A stretch of 21,601 nt of DNA from positions 42,903,502-42,925,102 of the forward strand of contig CM055104.1 of the NCBI GenBank assembly GCA_029204225.1, written 5' to 3'. A model generated the notes under the pieces. It was not told where the DNA came from. It saw only the letters and a program-made list of their open reading frames with translations, and made no database searches. Position numbers and translations under genes: made by a program. Shown here in pieces: positions 1 through 10,424 of this stretch. Each line of letters starts with the position of its first letter. Position 1 is the first letter of the stretch. The stretch is from Diphasiastrum complanatum (lineage: Eukaryota; Streptophyta; Lycopodiopsida; Lycopodiales; Lycopodiaceae).

Positions 1-633
1 GTTGCACACAACAAAGGAAGCACCTAAGGTTTCACATTCATTGAAATTCTTTCATGCACGGTTACCAAGTATTAAGACTTATGTTTATGATTTTTAAAGG
101 TGTGGCCACCCGAAAATTCTTTATAAAGTACTCAATGTGATTCTTTATCTAGAAAGGCGATGACAATGGAATTACTTGTGGTGAAGATAAGTCTATTTTA
201 AAAGAAATAGGTGTTTGGAGGAGAATTATAGTCATAACATCTATGGTTTTAGTACTAAAAGAATTTGGCTTATGTTTAAGAATTTTTTTTGTATTATATC
301 CTACATGGTTTCATGATGGCTTGAAGGTTCAAGAATCAATGTACCTATCCGAAGGACAAAATAGGGCCTACGTCCAATTCATGATCCAAAAAAAAAAAAC
401 TTTTTTAACACAAATATATTTGCCTCGAATAAATATATAGACTTAGTCAAATCAAAGTCATGAAATGGTTAAAATAAATTTTGTGCATCATGTCTATAAA
501 AGATACACCAAAGAAGTGCTTTCTTTTAGATTATAATCTAGAAACATTATGGATACAAATATGGAGGCCAGTTGTCACATCCTTATGATGGTGGTTGATG
601 TCTCGTGAAGATGGCCCCAATCCAGGATGGTGG

Positions 634-635
<2 letters not shown>
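1..635. other. Non-coding stretch, nothing recognised
   Basis: AT-rich sequence with frequent stops in all frames. The longest open stretch on the plus strand (243-440) is 65 codons of low-complexity hydrophobic sequence with no motif I recognise. I see no terminal repeat, RNA gene or promoter here. Confidence 0.5.

Positions 636-694
<59 letters not shown>
636..694. repeat. (TC)n microsatellite, about 29 units
   Basis: An uninterrupted run of TC dinucleotides. On the minus strand it reads as poly-GA and gives a spurious open frame of alternating Arg-Glu, which is not a gene. Perfect dinucleotide runs of this length are usually length-variable in plant genomes. Confidence 0.97.
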
Positions 695-697
<3 letters not shown>

Positions 698-2690
698 CAT
701 TATCAGTTTGTCGTTGATGATTGAGACATTGTACAAAGATGGTGACAAAAAGTACTTTAACTAGCTTGTCAAACAAATATCCCTTAGTTGGTCCTAACTA
801 ATAATCTCTCTCCTATGATATTGTCAATTCCAATCAAAAGGAACAATCAATGAATTTCATTTTCATTATAAAAACATTTCAAAAGTTGCCAAGATACCAT
901 ATGATGTGTATTTATTATATCTATGATTCCAATTATGACAAAAGAATGATATAATTACATGTACCCTCTCCTAATGGATATACATCAAAGCATATGAAAA
1001 GATTTTATTGCATGATATCTTCTCGACTCATATATGCTACCGAAGATATTATGCCAGGGGGTAGGGAGGGGTGGAGTTTTAGCTACTATAAAACCATCAT
1101 TTGGGGCCTATTGAAAGCATACGCCTAAGAAACAAGGATCTTGTTTTTTTTGAAATTTTGAAATATTCCGCGCCAGCTTGTGGGCTTCTCGCGACGTTAG
1201 GTGTTTAGTCCGTAGGGTGGTCATGAGCTCATTAGCTCAAGCGCCTTCTGCCACTAGATATTGTTAGGTCAAATACGTCACAACTCAAGTGGACTGAAAT
1301 TATTGATTTTTCAGCTCGTGGGCTTATCATAATCCCATGCAGCTCAAGCGGATGTTGCGTGTTGCTGGTACATATTGTTACTCTTGTATAATTGAATCTG
1401 CCCCAAATCAGTCGCCTGCTACGGCTACAGGTTACATCAATGCGAACATCACATTACGTAAGGCATCCGTTACAATGACCAAACCAGGAAGACGTCAAAA
1501 CGAAAATGGTTGCCTGCTTTAGTAACTTTGCTGCTTATAATTGGTGACTCGTGTAACATTTTCTTGCAACACATAAGGATTAAAAGAGCTTCTTACTAAG
1601 GAATGTCATCGACCCTGCAGCACAGTTGTACTCCTTTTTTGGGCTTTATTTATTGACTCCAGATCTGATTCAACTTGAAGGACTTCACTATAGTCACTTG
1701 TGCACAAGCAAGATCCTATACCGAGCTCATTAACGCACCGAATCAAGTTTCTATCAAATTTCCCTTCTGAGGCAGAAGACAGGATAAAATAACAACAGCC
1801 ATAATTGCAAAAATCTAAGGTTGCTCAGTCATAGCCAACGATGGCTGATAGTGCAACCACAATCGATTTCGTAAGGTAAAAGTGGAAATCTATTTGCTTT
1901 AATATGTATCTTTGCTACATAAGAAGCTATGTTCATTTGTTGCTCCCAATAACTAATATATCTACGTCCTGTTATGATGATTGTTAGCTTACGAGCTACC
2001 TGGTTTGGAAAGCCATACATGTTTCTTGGCGTCATACAATACATGTGTAATGGCAGTACTGTTTTATTCAAGGTATAAGTACTAATGTATAATTGAAAAA
2101 TGAGCTCATAAGTTTGATGGCGAGAAAATTACGTACATTTTTGGGCACTACATCCACTCACTCCACATATTTGCTTATGGCACCCAGTACTATAACAAAT
2201 GGTCCGAAAACAAGTTTGAGGACTTTTGCTATTGTTTTTATCAAGTGAAGAAAGGAATATGACACTCCTTCGTATAATACTCAATATAAGCCTTGCAAAT
2301 TTTAACGTGTTTTTCAAAGGTTTTTAGGGAGGGTTATAGGGAGGGTCAAAAGCAGGCCAAGAGGTATTCCAGAATACTCTGCTCATCGAGGGTAATACTG
2401 TGGCTGATGAAAAAAAAGGCCCCTTAGTATAAACCACGATATGTTACAGAATGTAAATGGATCTCACTTTTGAAAATTGTTGTGTATCAACACATTGAAT
2501 TCCATTTTCTATCAACAATAGTTGCCTTATCTACAAAGAAATTTATGTATCACAAAAATATCATGACAAAATTTGTATACTTACAAGCGTCGACTTCTTG
2601 TTTGATGTCAACTAGTCAATAATAAAGTGCAATTGAATATGTGAGCAATCTGATTTATATTACAATAAGTCAGAATACATCGTATTGTCT
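695..2690. other. Non-coding stretch with minor repeats
   Basis: No gene could be supported. Small open frames (for example 1337-1522 plus and 1829-2071 minus) lack family motifs and look like chance. Two partial repeats lie at about 1172-1245 and 1310-1350. Both contain a CAGCTYGTGGGCTT motif followed by AGCTCAAGCG, which suggests an old diverged duplication. A G-quadruplex motif lies at 2327-2345. Confidence 0.45.
2327..2345 (+). other. G-quadruplex motif
   Basis: Four GGG runs separated by loops of 1, 5 and 1 bases, made from two GGGAGGG halves around TTATA. This fits the canonical G3N1-7 rule. Whether it folds or matters in the cell cannot be told from the sequence. It lies about 350 bases past the 3' end of the CACTA transposase remnant. 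Confidence 0.7.
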
Positions 2691-2693
2691 CAC

Positions 2694-4425
2694 TTATTCA
2701 TTTGGTGGTTCCTCGTTATCATTTGCAGCAGCATCATGCAACAAATCTACCAAACCAAACAAGTCTAATTTTACCCAAATATCTCCTATAACTTCATTAC
2801 TAATACATTGATCTTCACAAGGTGATGGCGAGAGTGACAACGAGGGAGATCGAGAAGGAGTGTCGTGTGTCGTCGATCCATCCGATGATGATGCATCACG
2901 TTCAATATTATTATTAGCTTGTGAAGCTTGCACATGATCCTTCAAAAATGTGTCATCAAGTCCATCATCACGGTCTTGTTCAGGTGCATTAGTTGGCAGC
3001 GCCATGTCTTCCATGACATCCCTATCTTCAAAAATTCTTTTACTTCGAGTACCATCACTAAGATCTGAATGATCGGGGTGAAAAACCACCTATAATTGAC
3101 CGATGTTACCATACACATTGACTTGTAATTAGTATTTATAGCTCCATTACAACTGCTTAAGTATACACACAATACCGTTTTTGCAGTATACTAAAAATCA
3201 ATTGATTTATAAGAAAAGAACATAGATATCTTGAAGACATAAAAGAAAAATATCTTCTCACAATATTGTTGTATCGCTTTGATCGTCCAAAGCTTGGTGG
3301 CGTCAATGGCAAAATAACCACTCTCATCTTTCTTGACAGTTGCATTGGGACTATTGCAAATAACTTTGAGCCATTTGACATCAAATATAAAAAAGTTGAA
3401 TTGCATGAATCTAACTTCAAGGATGCCATTGATTGTCTCACAATCAAGCTGAGAAAAGAGTAAAATGGTGTTAGTCGTGCTTGTTCGACTCTCTTGGATA
3501 AAATTTGCTATTTTTGTCAATGCGCTCAATATAAAAGCGTCGTCCATGCATATCCACAATCCATTGTATTTTTTGTACTGAACAAGAAAGAACAAAATGT
3601 GTTAGGGATATAACAAACATATAGAAAATTACACGTACAAATAGCTTAACATGTGAATGATATATATAGCTTACACGAAAATCGCACCCCCTTGCAAACT
3701 CCCACTCTCTCCTTGTGTTACTTCCTCGTTGTTTGCCAAAGGGCATCGTGTAGCCAATCAAGCATCATGTCCTTGTGTAGAAGGGCAAGGTCAGGTTAAT
3801 ATGGTTGTCTTCTATGCCCTCTTCTGAAACTTGCTCGAGCAGTTTTTCTACAAGTCTTGGCCTCTTCGTACCTCAAAATCTACTTTTGCATTTCTTCGCT
3901 ATTAAGAATGCAAAACTTATTCACCTTCTTCCTAAAGAACTCACTCATTCTCATGATCGTTCCTTTTTTGTGAGGAACCTCCCCAACAACAAGCTCATCA
4001 TCCTTATTATCCCAAAGATGAGGAATAGAAAGATCGCTATGAGCAAGGAACTCCGTGATTTAAACCATGGACTCTTGCACTAGCCATCCTTTTGCCATGC
4101 TACCCTCAAGCCTTGCTATTTGTCTTACGAAACCTTTCAATGATTTCATGAATTATTCCAAGAAAAACATCCGATGGCATGGCTATGGACAGTGCCTGTA
4201 TTGATAATATGGATCAACATTAATTAGAGAACATTGTACCCACAATATCCATAGTCTAGGATGGACTAAGAATAGACAATTGACGAAAGTAGATGATGTA
4301 CCTGCAATGGCCACCTCATCTACCAAATGCACAATCAGATGCATTTGAATAGTGAGAATGAATGTGGAAAAGTGCTTGTTGATCAAGCACATTGCCTCGA
4401 GGGGCTTGGAATGTTGGAAGTAAAT
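2694..4425 (-). pseudogene. CACTA (En/Spm) transposase 3' half with DUF4218 and DUF4216, decayed
   Basis: This is the C-terminal half of a TNP2-type CACTA transposase gene; the catalytic Transposase_21 part upstream is missing. Exon 4425-4302 carries the DUF4218 core (HLIVHLVDEVAIAG). Exon 4195-3675 carries TVHS, LEGSMAKGW, HLWDNKDDE and RKKVN-FCILNSEE. Exon 3577-3239 is DUF4216-like (YKKYNGLW; GRRFYIERIDKNSK in the next frame; INGILEV; FDVKWLKV; KKDESGY). Exon 3089-2694 starts VVFHPDHSD and ends in an acidic, Ser-rich tail. Introns 4301-4196, 3674-3578 and 3238-3090 all keep GT-AG and join in a compatible phase. Four in-frame stops follow ESMV, EEMQK, RRQPY and TTRK. Frameshifts lie near 4175, 3700, 3540 and 3460. 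The element is therefore dead as protein. The family call rests on motif resemblance and gene structure. I found no convincing CACTA terminal inverted repeats. Confidence 0.82.
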
Positions 4426-4626
4426 ATTTTGCAAGTTTTGCGAGTTTCATTCTTGCCATGAGTCAATACAAAAACAACACATGGTGTGCTATCATTTTTA
4501 TGCCACTACTTGAATGTTTAATAATAACAATTGTGGTTTTGCACATAGTTAAAAACTCCAACATTAAATCCCAAAATATAAAACATTTTTAGCCTTGTGC
4601 CACAAAAAAGAAATTTTTTTACTGAA

Positions 4627-5863
4627 TCATTGGCATGCCGAGTCAGACTTGGTCTGAATCGTCTTATTTGTCTGCTTCAAAGAACCAGCTTTCTTTATTA
4701 GAGTCTAAAGCTGTGTTTCGAGAGAGCAATTTTGTTTGATCAGCTTCGTGTTGTCTGATTTGAGCGAATCGATCTTCTCGAAGGACTCCTTCAGAGAGTC
4801 TAGAGATTTTCTACTGAGGTGATAAGCTGCATTGTGAGTTGTCAGTGGTACTTGTCAAACTCATATACTTCAGCCACTAGATTCTTGGCTTTCTCTGTCA
4901 TGGATTGAAACCACTAGGGATGGTCGTCTGGTTCTTCTTCATCTGTCACAGGTGCCCCAGTGTTGCCTTCAGCAGCTATTCGTCCTTTGTCTAATGTGTC
5001 GGACTGGGTTGCATCATCCTCAGAGGTGGATGCATTCGGCTGCTTCTGAGATGTGGAAGCATATGCTGGCTTTGAAGAATCAGCAGCAGCAGCAGCTCCA
5101 TCGGTTTCCATTGCCATAGCTTCACTCTCCATAGTAGTGGTGGCTGCTACTTCGATTGTTGGTGCAACATCAGATGTAACCGAAATAGGAACATAAATGA
5201 GGCTGGAAAGATCAATTAGTTTGGGAGCCACCATTCTTTTCGTCAGCAGTATTTTCTCGTGCTCAGTCAAAATTTGAAAATGAGTGCATAGGCGAGAAAC
5301 ATAGGCTTCGACTCCAGAAAACTTTTGATGTTTGATCCAGCGAAAAAAGCTTTGAATGTGATAACGCCGAAGCATAGTAGATTACCCGCAAGTGCATCCA
5401 ATATGTAACCAAAATTTTGAACTGAAATTGTCGCATCCACATAAGTAAAAAATATGGCTTGGTTTGCGTATTTACAAAACTGTTTGAATGTCGCATCTCA
5501 GATCATAGAGATTTTGTACCCCTTCGTGGGTACGAAGCAGTTGTTTAGGAAGAGAGCAGCTTCATCCACCGAATCTTTATTTGTTGCAACCAACTTCCCA
5601 TCCAATGGTAGTCTGAGGGCTGTGCAAAACAAGTCTTTAGAGATGGTGAAGAATTTGCCTCGTATGTGAACTTTGAATTCCTCCTCCAAAATTGAATGGA
5701 TAGAGTTCACAAACTCAGTACTGACTTCAAAGAGGATGATGGAGGGGTCCACTTTCAAATCACCCAACCTGCATCGATCCAAAAAGGACTGGATGGATGC
5801 CAGGCGGATTCCTATGCGTGCTTTTCAGATGATATTAGAGCTAGAGCTTGATCCAGAAGCCAT
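4627..5863 (-). pseudogene. Unknown repeat-borne protein, copy 1 (Ser-rich start, conserved core, coiled-coil tail)
   Basis: I do not recognise this protein. A coherent frame starts at ATG 5863 (MASGSSSSS) and runs to TGA 4629-4627, about 400 residues, with an early in-frame TGA, another stop after GYKISMI and at least two frame changes. In order it has a Ser-rich start; a globular part (SIQSFLDRCRLGDLKVDPS, VHIRGKFFTISKDLFCTALR, LNNCFVPTKGYKISMI); DATFKQFCKYANQ and DATISVQNFGYILDAL; a segment ending LLTKRMVAPKLIDLSSL; an Ala/Thr/Ser/acid-rich linker; and a Lys/Leu heptad coiled coil (LKESFEKIDSLKSDNTKLI). The core matches the plus-strand sequence at 8463-8893, so it is a dispersed family. 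It may be a retroelement gag-like or plant transposon-associated protein, but that is a guess. It sits directly upstream of the CACTA remnant on the same strand. Confidence 0.6.
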
Positions 5864-6239
5864 TGGTCGAATGTTTGACCATAGCTCCGTAGATCGCAAT
5901 AGTTCGCAAAAGAGTGCTTTGATCACAAAGAGAATGAGCGTAGGAAAGCATAAACTCGTAGGTAGAAAGTGTAAAGAATAAAAATGAAAAATAACTCTGA
6001 TAAGCAGTAGCAGTGTGGAAGGGATGATAATGTGACATGGTGACTTGACATTTGTCACTTCCATTTATGGAGGACATGCATGGCTCAGTGTTTGAAACTA
6101 TAATTTGCCAGATCGATCTTTAATAACGGAAAATCCTTTGTGAAAAGAAAAAATAAATTAAGGAGAAACAATATCTGTGAGCGTACACATGTGTGAATAA
6201 TGATGATCACGTGGCCATCATCTTTAATGGAGTGATACA
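5864..6239. other. Non-coding flank of unknown gene copy 1
   Basis: Lies upstream of the MASGSSSSS start of the minus-strand unknown gene, so it could hold its promoter or leader. I see no clear TATA box at a convincing distance and no other gene. Confidence 0.35.
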
Positions 6240-6720
6240 AAAAGTATGTCGAGAGATTCTCGAAAGATTCTCAAAAATATGCTAGAAAGATTCTAGAAAG
6301 TTTTGCAAAACTTCCTCGAAGGATCTTAAAAAATGATACAGAAACTCACGAAAATTTCTCGAAAATTTTAGCAACATACTAGAAAATTTCTCAAAAAACT
6401 GGAGAAAATTCTAGAAAAGATTCTAGAAAATTTTTCGAAAACGATTTACAAAATTTGATTAACAAATTTAGTGTCGCGAAAAAATCTCGAAAAGTTTTCG
6501 AAAATACTTTTAAAATGATATTGAAAGACTGAGAGAAGTCAAGAAAAATTCTCGAAAATTTCATGAAACATTATGAAAAATGTTGGATGGTGGTAGAAAA
6601 TCTCACGAAAATTTCTAGAAAAAATAAAAGAAAAGTCGCGAAAAAATTTAGACAAGATAAAAGAAAATTCACGATTAATTCCAGAAAATACTAGAAAATA
6701 ATAAGAATAAAAAAAATTCT
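6240..6720. repeat. Degenerate A-rich repeat packed with TTCnnGAA (heat-shock-element-like) units
   Basis: A purine-rich tract built from loose repeats of TTCTAGAAAAT and TTCTCGAAAAT. Exact TTCnnGAA occurs at 6257, 6291, 6356, 6409, 6421, 6549, 6560, 6613 and 6679, with many near-matches such as TTTTCGAAAA and TCACGAAAATT. The unit is short and the spacing irregular, so this looks like an old simple satellite. It begins right after the stop of the gypsy integrase remnant (reading minus), where a 3' untranslated region or LTR would be expected. TTCnnGAA is the core of the heat shock factor binding site; a regulatory role is only a possibility. Confidence 0.65.
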
Positions 6721-6722
6721 GG

Positions 6723-7770
6723 TCAAAGGTAGTATTTCTTCAGTCTGGACCCATTAATACGTGTAGGTAATAGTTCACCTTCAAGTGATTGAAGTTTCAC
6801 AAAACCATTGTCAAATACCTCTATGACTTTATAAGGTCTAAGCCATCGCATATGGAGTTTTCTAGGGAACTTTTGATGGCGACTGTCATATATCAGCGCA
6901 TAATCATCAGTCTTAAGATCACATTTTTTTATATGACTGTCATATTTTCTTTGTTCTTGGATTTCCTCCGTTAGTTTTTGTGAAGTCTCTCGAGCTTCAG
7001 CTACTTCTTCAATATTAGTCAACCTTTCGTTTATACATTCTGCATCTGTTCGTTGAGCTTGAATACGAAAGGTTTTCACCTCAAAGGTTTTCACATTGGC
7101 AAAATAGGATGCATACCATATGTAAGAAAATATGGTGTCTGTTTCGTCGTGATTTTCTCCGTGTTGCGATAAGCCCAGAGAACTGATGGAAGTTTCTAAT
7201 CCCAATCCGTTGCATGTTCAATAGTAATTTTGTTCAAGATCTTACATAAAATTCCATTAGCTCTTTCTGTCAACCCGTTTGCTTTTGGATTATATGGTGT
7301 AGTTTTTTTGTGTTTGAACAGGAAATAAGTTGTCAGCAACCATATAGTGTCATTTAAAAAATGTGTACCTTGGTCGCTTACTAGTTCGAGTGGACAACCA
7401 TATCTTGTGATCATACTTTTGAATAAGAACGTCGCGACAATTTTCGCATCGTTTCATTTTGTCGTCTTTGCTTCAATGTTCTTGGTAGCATAATCCGTTG
7501 CAACTAGAATATAATGACATTTTGTATGTCGGGTAACAGGTTTGATTGGACCGACAAAGTCAATCCCCCACTTCTCGAATGGTGCAAGAGGCAGGATTGG
7601 TGTCAACGGCCAATTCATTGCTTTTGTAGGCTTACCAGATCTCTGGCATGGATCACATGAACGAATAAAATTTGATACATCCTTGAACATTGTTGGCCAC
7701 CAATACTTGGCAATCAATATCTTATTAACTATATTCTTCAAAGCAAAATGTCCACCAACAACCTTTCATG
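6723..7770 (-). pseudogene. Ty3/gypsy pol remnant: integrase zinc finger, core and C-terminal domain
   Basis: The 3' end of a Ty3/gypsy polyprotein, which would insert element cDNA into chromosomes. From the 5' side it shows the zinc-binding region ([21 protein letters not shown]), the integrase core ([47 protein letters not shown], giving the D, D and E residues), then LPSVLWAYR, a Glu/Lys-rich linker, and the C-terminal GPY/F-like module (KLHMRWLRPYKVIEVFDNGF, ending NGSRLKKYYL). Stops interrupt it after EAKTTK (about 7454) and HATDWD (about 7196). A frameshift lies near 7100, at a short tandem duplication of GTGAAAACCTTT. A stop also precedes the zinc finger near 7767. RT and RNase H are absent upstream. 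Other fragments in the window are copia, so this is a separate insertion. Confidence 0.9.
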
Positions 7771-7926
7771 TATATTTGAGTGCCGAAAAGAAAGTATTCA
7801 CAACAGACGAATAAGATGGTTTTAAGACAGTTCTTTAGAGCATGCTTTACGGAAACACAACAAACGACTGTAATGCACTAGAGCGTCTGTCTGATCAGAG
7901 AGTAATTCATGAAATGCGTTAGAGAT
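7771..7926. other. Short spacer between gypsy remnant and LTR-like sequence
   Basis: No coding similarity beyond the truncated zinc finger. If the LTR-like block at 7927-8347 were a 5' LTR read on the minus strand, a primer-binding site should lie just below 7927. None is visible, which favours a solo or broken LTR. Confidence 0.4.
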
Positions 7927-8347
7927 TGTTAGCAGACTCAAGATCACTCACACTCAACAGTGCGGAGAACAGAGATAAGAGAGAATAACTCACATAACTC
8001 TATTCACTTCTTTAATCTCTTACATAAGCATAAACTCTTCTCTCTCGATGATTGAGACTGAAGTGTGAGATCTATATATGTTCTACGGGGCGAACAAACG
8101 CACCTCTAAAACAACAGGTGCGTCGCTCTCGTGAAAGGGTCTAGTTAACAGTTAGACTGAAAATACATTTAACTATACCATAGGAGGTATACTTAACTAT
8201 GAGTTAAAGTTACTCTAGTTTAACATGTCTTTTCGTATCTAGTCATTTCGTATGGACGACCTAGTAAAGGTTATCCAAGGCAATGTCTTTTCCTTTTAAA
8301 GGTCTTGTCCTTAATTACAAGGCAAGTACTTAGGAGATATATTCCCA
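7927..8347 (-). mobile_element. LTR-like block, probably a solo or broken LTR
   Basis: Read on the minus strand this 421-bp block starts TGGGAATATATC and ends CTGCTAACA, giving the TG...CA ends of an LTR. It has a TATATA box near 8073-8080, followed by a pyrimidine-rich leader-like stretch (TTATTCTCTCTTATCTCTG) typical of plant copia R/U5 regions. The 5-bp flanks do not match (GAGAT left, AAAAA right), so there is no target-site duplication and the ends are approximate. No second copy is in the window. Confidence 0.4.
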
Positions 8348-8462
8348 AAAAATGACTTAGGCCTCTTCATGATTTATACTTAACCAGCTCATATCTTCAT
8401 TTTCGAGTATATCATGCCATATTTATGTTGATATTCAATATTTAACATTTTTGTGACATCAC

Positions 8463-8893
8463 AACAATTTCTTCATGCCAAGCAAAAGATACAAATTTTT
8501 TATGATCAATGATGCGGCTCTGAGGATTTTTTGTAAATTTTATAACCATACTATTTTTGGAACGAATGCGGATGCCACAATATCAGTGACAAATATTGGA
8601 TATCTGCTAGCGACCATCAAGGGTGAGCAGATAAATTTGAAAGTATAGCATTCAGAGCGTTCTATCTCTTAATGAAGAATTCTAAAAATGTGACCTATGC
8701 AGCCCATATCTCCCACATCTACAGACACTACAATATATTAATGGCAGGGGAGCTTGCATTGTTGGAAGAGAGAAGATCAACAGTTGCAGCTCCACCGCAG
8801 GTTGATCTTTCCAACATGGTCATTATTTCAGAAGATGATATTGTTGGAGGGTTTGCAGATCCCATGACAACCCTAACCTTAGTTAGTAAGTGA
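8463..8893 (+). pseudogene. Unknown repeat-borne protein, copy 2 (core fragment)
   Basis: A diverged copy of the core of the unknown protein at 4627-5863, on the opposite strand. The first frame (8463-8648) reads NNFFMPSKRYKFFMIND, then FCKFYNHTIFGTNADATIS and VTNIGYLLATIKGEQ before a TAG. A frameshift at about 8648 leads into a second frame (8651-8893) with FRAFYLLMKNSK, HISHIYRHYNILMAGELALL and VAAPPQVDLSNMV, ending at a TGA. Matching positions in copy 1 are NNCFVPTKGYKISMI, FCKYANQ, DATISVQNFGY, THFQILTEHEKILL and VAPKLIDLSSL. The N-terminal region, linker and coiled-coil tail are missing. The matches keep the same order, which argues against chance. No function is assigned. Confidence 0.6.
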
Positions 8894-9346
8894 GAGGGAT
8901 TTGGCAGCCTGCGTGTGTAAGTCCAACCTGATGATCACATAGAGATTTGATTAATTAGAAAGTCAATAAAAGGACTTTAGGTCTTTTTGTGGGACTTTTA
9001 ATGTCACAGGGCCTAAAAAGTCAAGTTAGTGAATAAAGTAGGGGTTTCCACCAAAATTCATTTTCAAATTGGGTGCTCCAATTAATGAATGGGTTCCCTC
9101 CACTTTTTAAATGCTTAGGTTAGAATCAGCAAATAGGAATTGTGGCGCCCATCTCCTCAATTCACTCATTGTTTGAACAAATTGGGATTCAGTTATCAAA
9201 ATCAAAGTTGGAAGGTAAAAATGGGTCTTCATAGTTTTTAAATTAAAAAATATAAATGAATTCTTTGTTGTTTTCTACTACCATAAATGACACAACATAA
9301 TATAAGAATCAATGCTTGCACTCAACGTGAATGAAAAATATTTGTA
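8894..9346. other. Non-coding stretch, nothing recognised
   Basis: AT-rich with stops in every frame. Short complementary patches (an AAAAGGAC/GGTCTTTTT region near 8967-8990) could form a weak hairpin but are not convincing as a feature. Confidence 0.4.
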
Positions 9347-9532
9347 GAAGAGTACAAAAACATGACATTCATCGATCACATGACCACCATTCACAAGTTG
9401 GATTATCAGGTCAAGGAGATGGATAGAAGAAATGAGCTGAAAATTGTATATTACATCAAGAAATATAATAACATGACAACCATAATTCTTGATCAAAAGA
9501 TTAGCAAACTATTTCTTCTTCCATTCAACTAG
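9347..9532 (+). pseudogene. Possible copia gag (UBN2-like) remnant
   Basis: A 61-codon open stretch ending at TAG reads EEYKNMTFIDHMTTIHKL, then YQVKEMDRRNELKIVYYI and NNMTTIILDQKISKL. The spacing of hydrophobic residues (M..x..I..H...I..L...V, then a later TTIILD) resembles the helical middle of copia gag proteins, but no diagnostic motif or start is present. It could equally be chance or another gene remnant. Confidence 0.22.
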
Positions 9533-9712
9533 TCTATTAAGTTAGACAATCTAGCAACATGAAAGAGAGTCACAGTGCAAAATATGTGAGAGATGATTAA
9601 TTATCACAATAATGATGGGTTTCAACTATGATTATTTCAATTTCTAGTTGTCTCCAACCAGAATTAGACCTACAGTGGAATGCATGAAATAGCTCAATGG
9701 GCTATGCTAAAC

Positions 9713-9752
9713 CATCATTCTAATGGAAAAACATTATGTACATCAACCCTAA
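9713..9752 (+). repeat. Direct repeat, left copy (about 40 bp)
   Basis: Shares CATTCTAATGGAAAAACATT and the following A-GTA-ATCAACCC with 10425-10464, with only a few differences, 712 bp away. The flanks also show weaker similarity. The pair could be ends of a small element or an old duplication. Confidence 0.7.
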
Positions 9753-10424
9753 ATAAATGTTTTAGCACCATGTACTATATATGTTTATATAGTGTATATG
9801 GTTATCCAATAAATGCCATGTGCCTGAAGTCTTTGAATTCCCAATGTGGATGTTTTGAAATTTGCACTATGTACACCTTGTTACATGTGGAAGAGCCGAT
9901 AATTACTATGCCAAATTCAAAGATCAAATTATTCTTGATCACTTTCTCATGAAAAATTTATGTCCATGTTCAATGCTCTCTCTATTCGATTCTACATACT
10001 CTTTCAGATGTTTCTCATTTCTTCCTCTATCACACTTGTATTATTGTCAGGGCTTCCAAGAGACATTATCGAAAGTCTCTAAAGCTATGGATTGTATATG
10101 TGGTTAGAGTTAGGAGGAAGGATTAAAGTAGTGATGGATTAAGAAATCAACTAGAGTTAACAACTAGATTTAAGTTAGACATCTATCCTTGTGTTCTAAC
10201 CCTTTTTGACAGGCGAAGGGCTGCTCACTGACTATTGCTACACCCTACAATTTTTTTTTTGTGATGCACACATGCAAATTGAATCCATCTATTACTAGTG
10301 TCTTTGGAGTGCATACAGTAGCTACTAGTACCAATGTCTCCTCATGAGAAAAGACACAACTATTAAGGGTAGATTTTGTGTTGGATAGAGAAAAGAATGA
10401 GGGAGGTTAGCTCATGTGCCAAAA
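9753..10424. other. Sequence between the two 40-bp direct repeats
   Basis: No convincing gene. The overlapping plus-strand open frames at 9680-9952 and 9862-10107 have Cys-rich but unrecognised translations and look like chance. There is no PBS, polypurine tract or TATA box of note. Confidence 0.4.

Noticed and set aside
531-776. Minus-strand open frame rich in Arg-Glu
   Set aside because: Most of it is the translated TC/GA microsatellite; no real protein signal.
1057-1076. Second possible G-quadruplex (GGGGGTAGGGAGGGGTGG)
   Set aside because: Only three runs of three or more G, so it does not meet the four-run rule.
2144-2148. CACTA at a possible left end of the CACTA element
   Set aside because: A five-base match only. 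I found no matching inverted end on the right, no 3-bp target duplication and no subterminal repeats.
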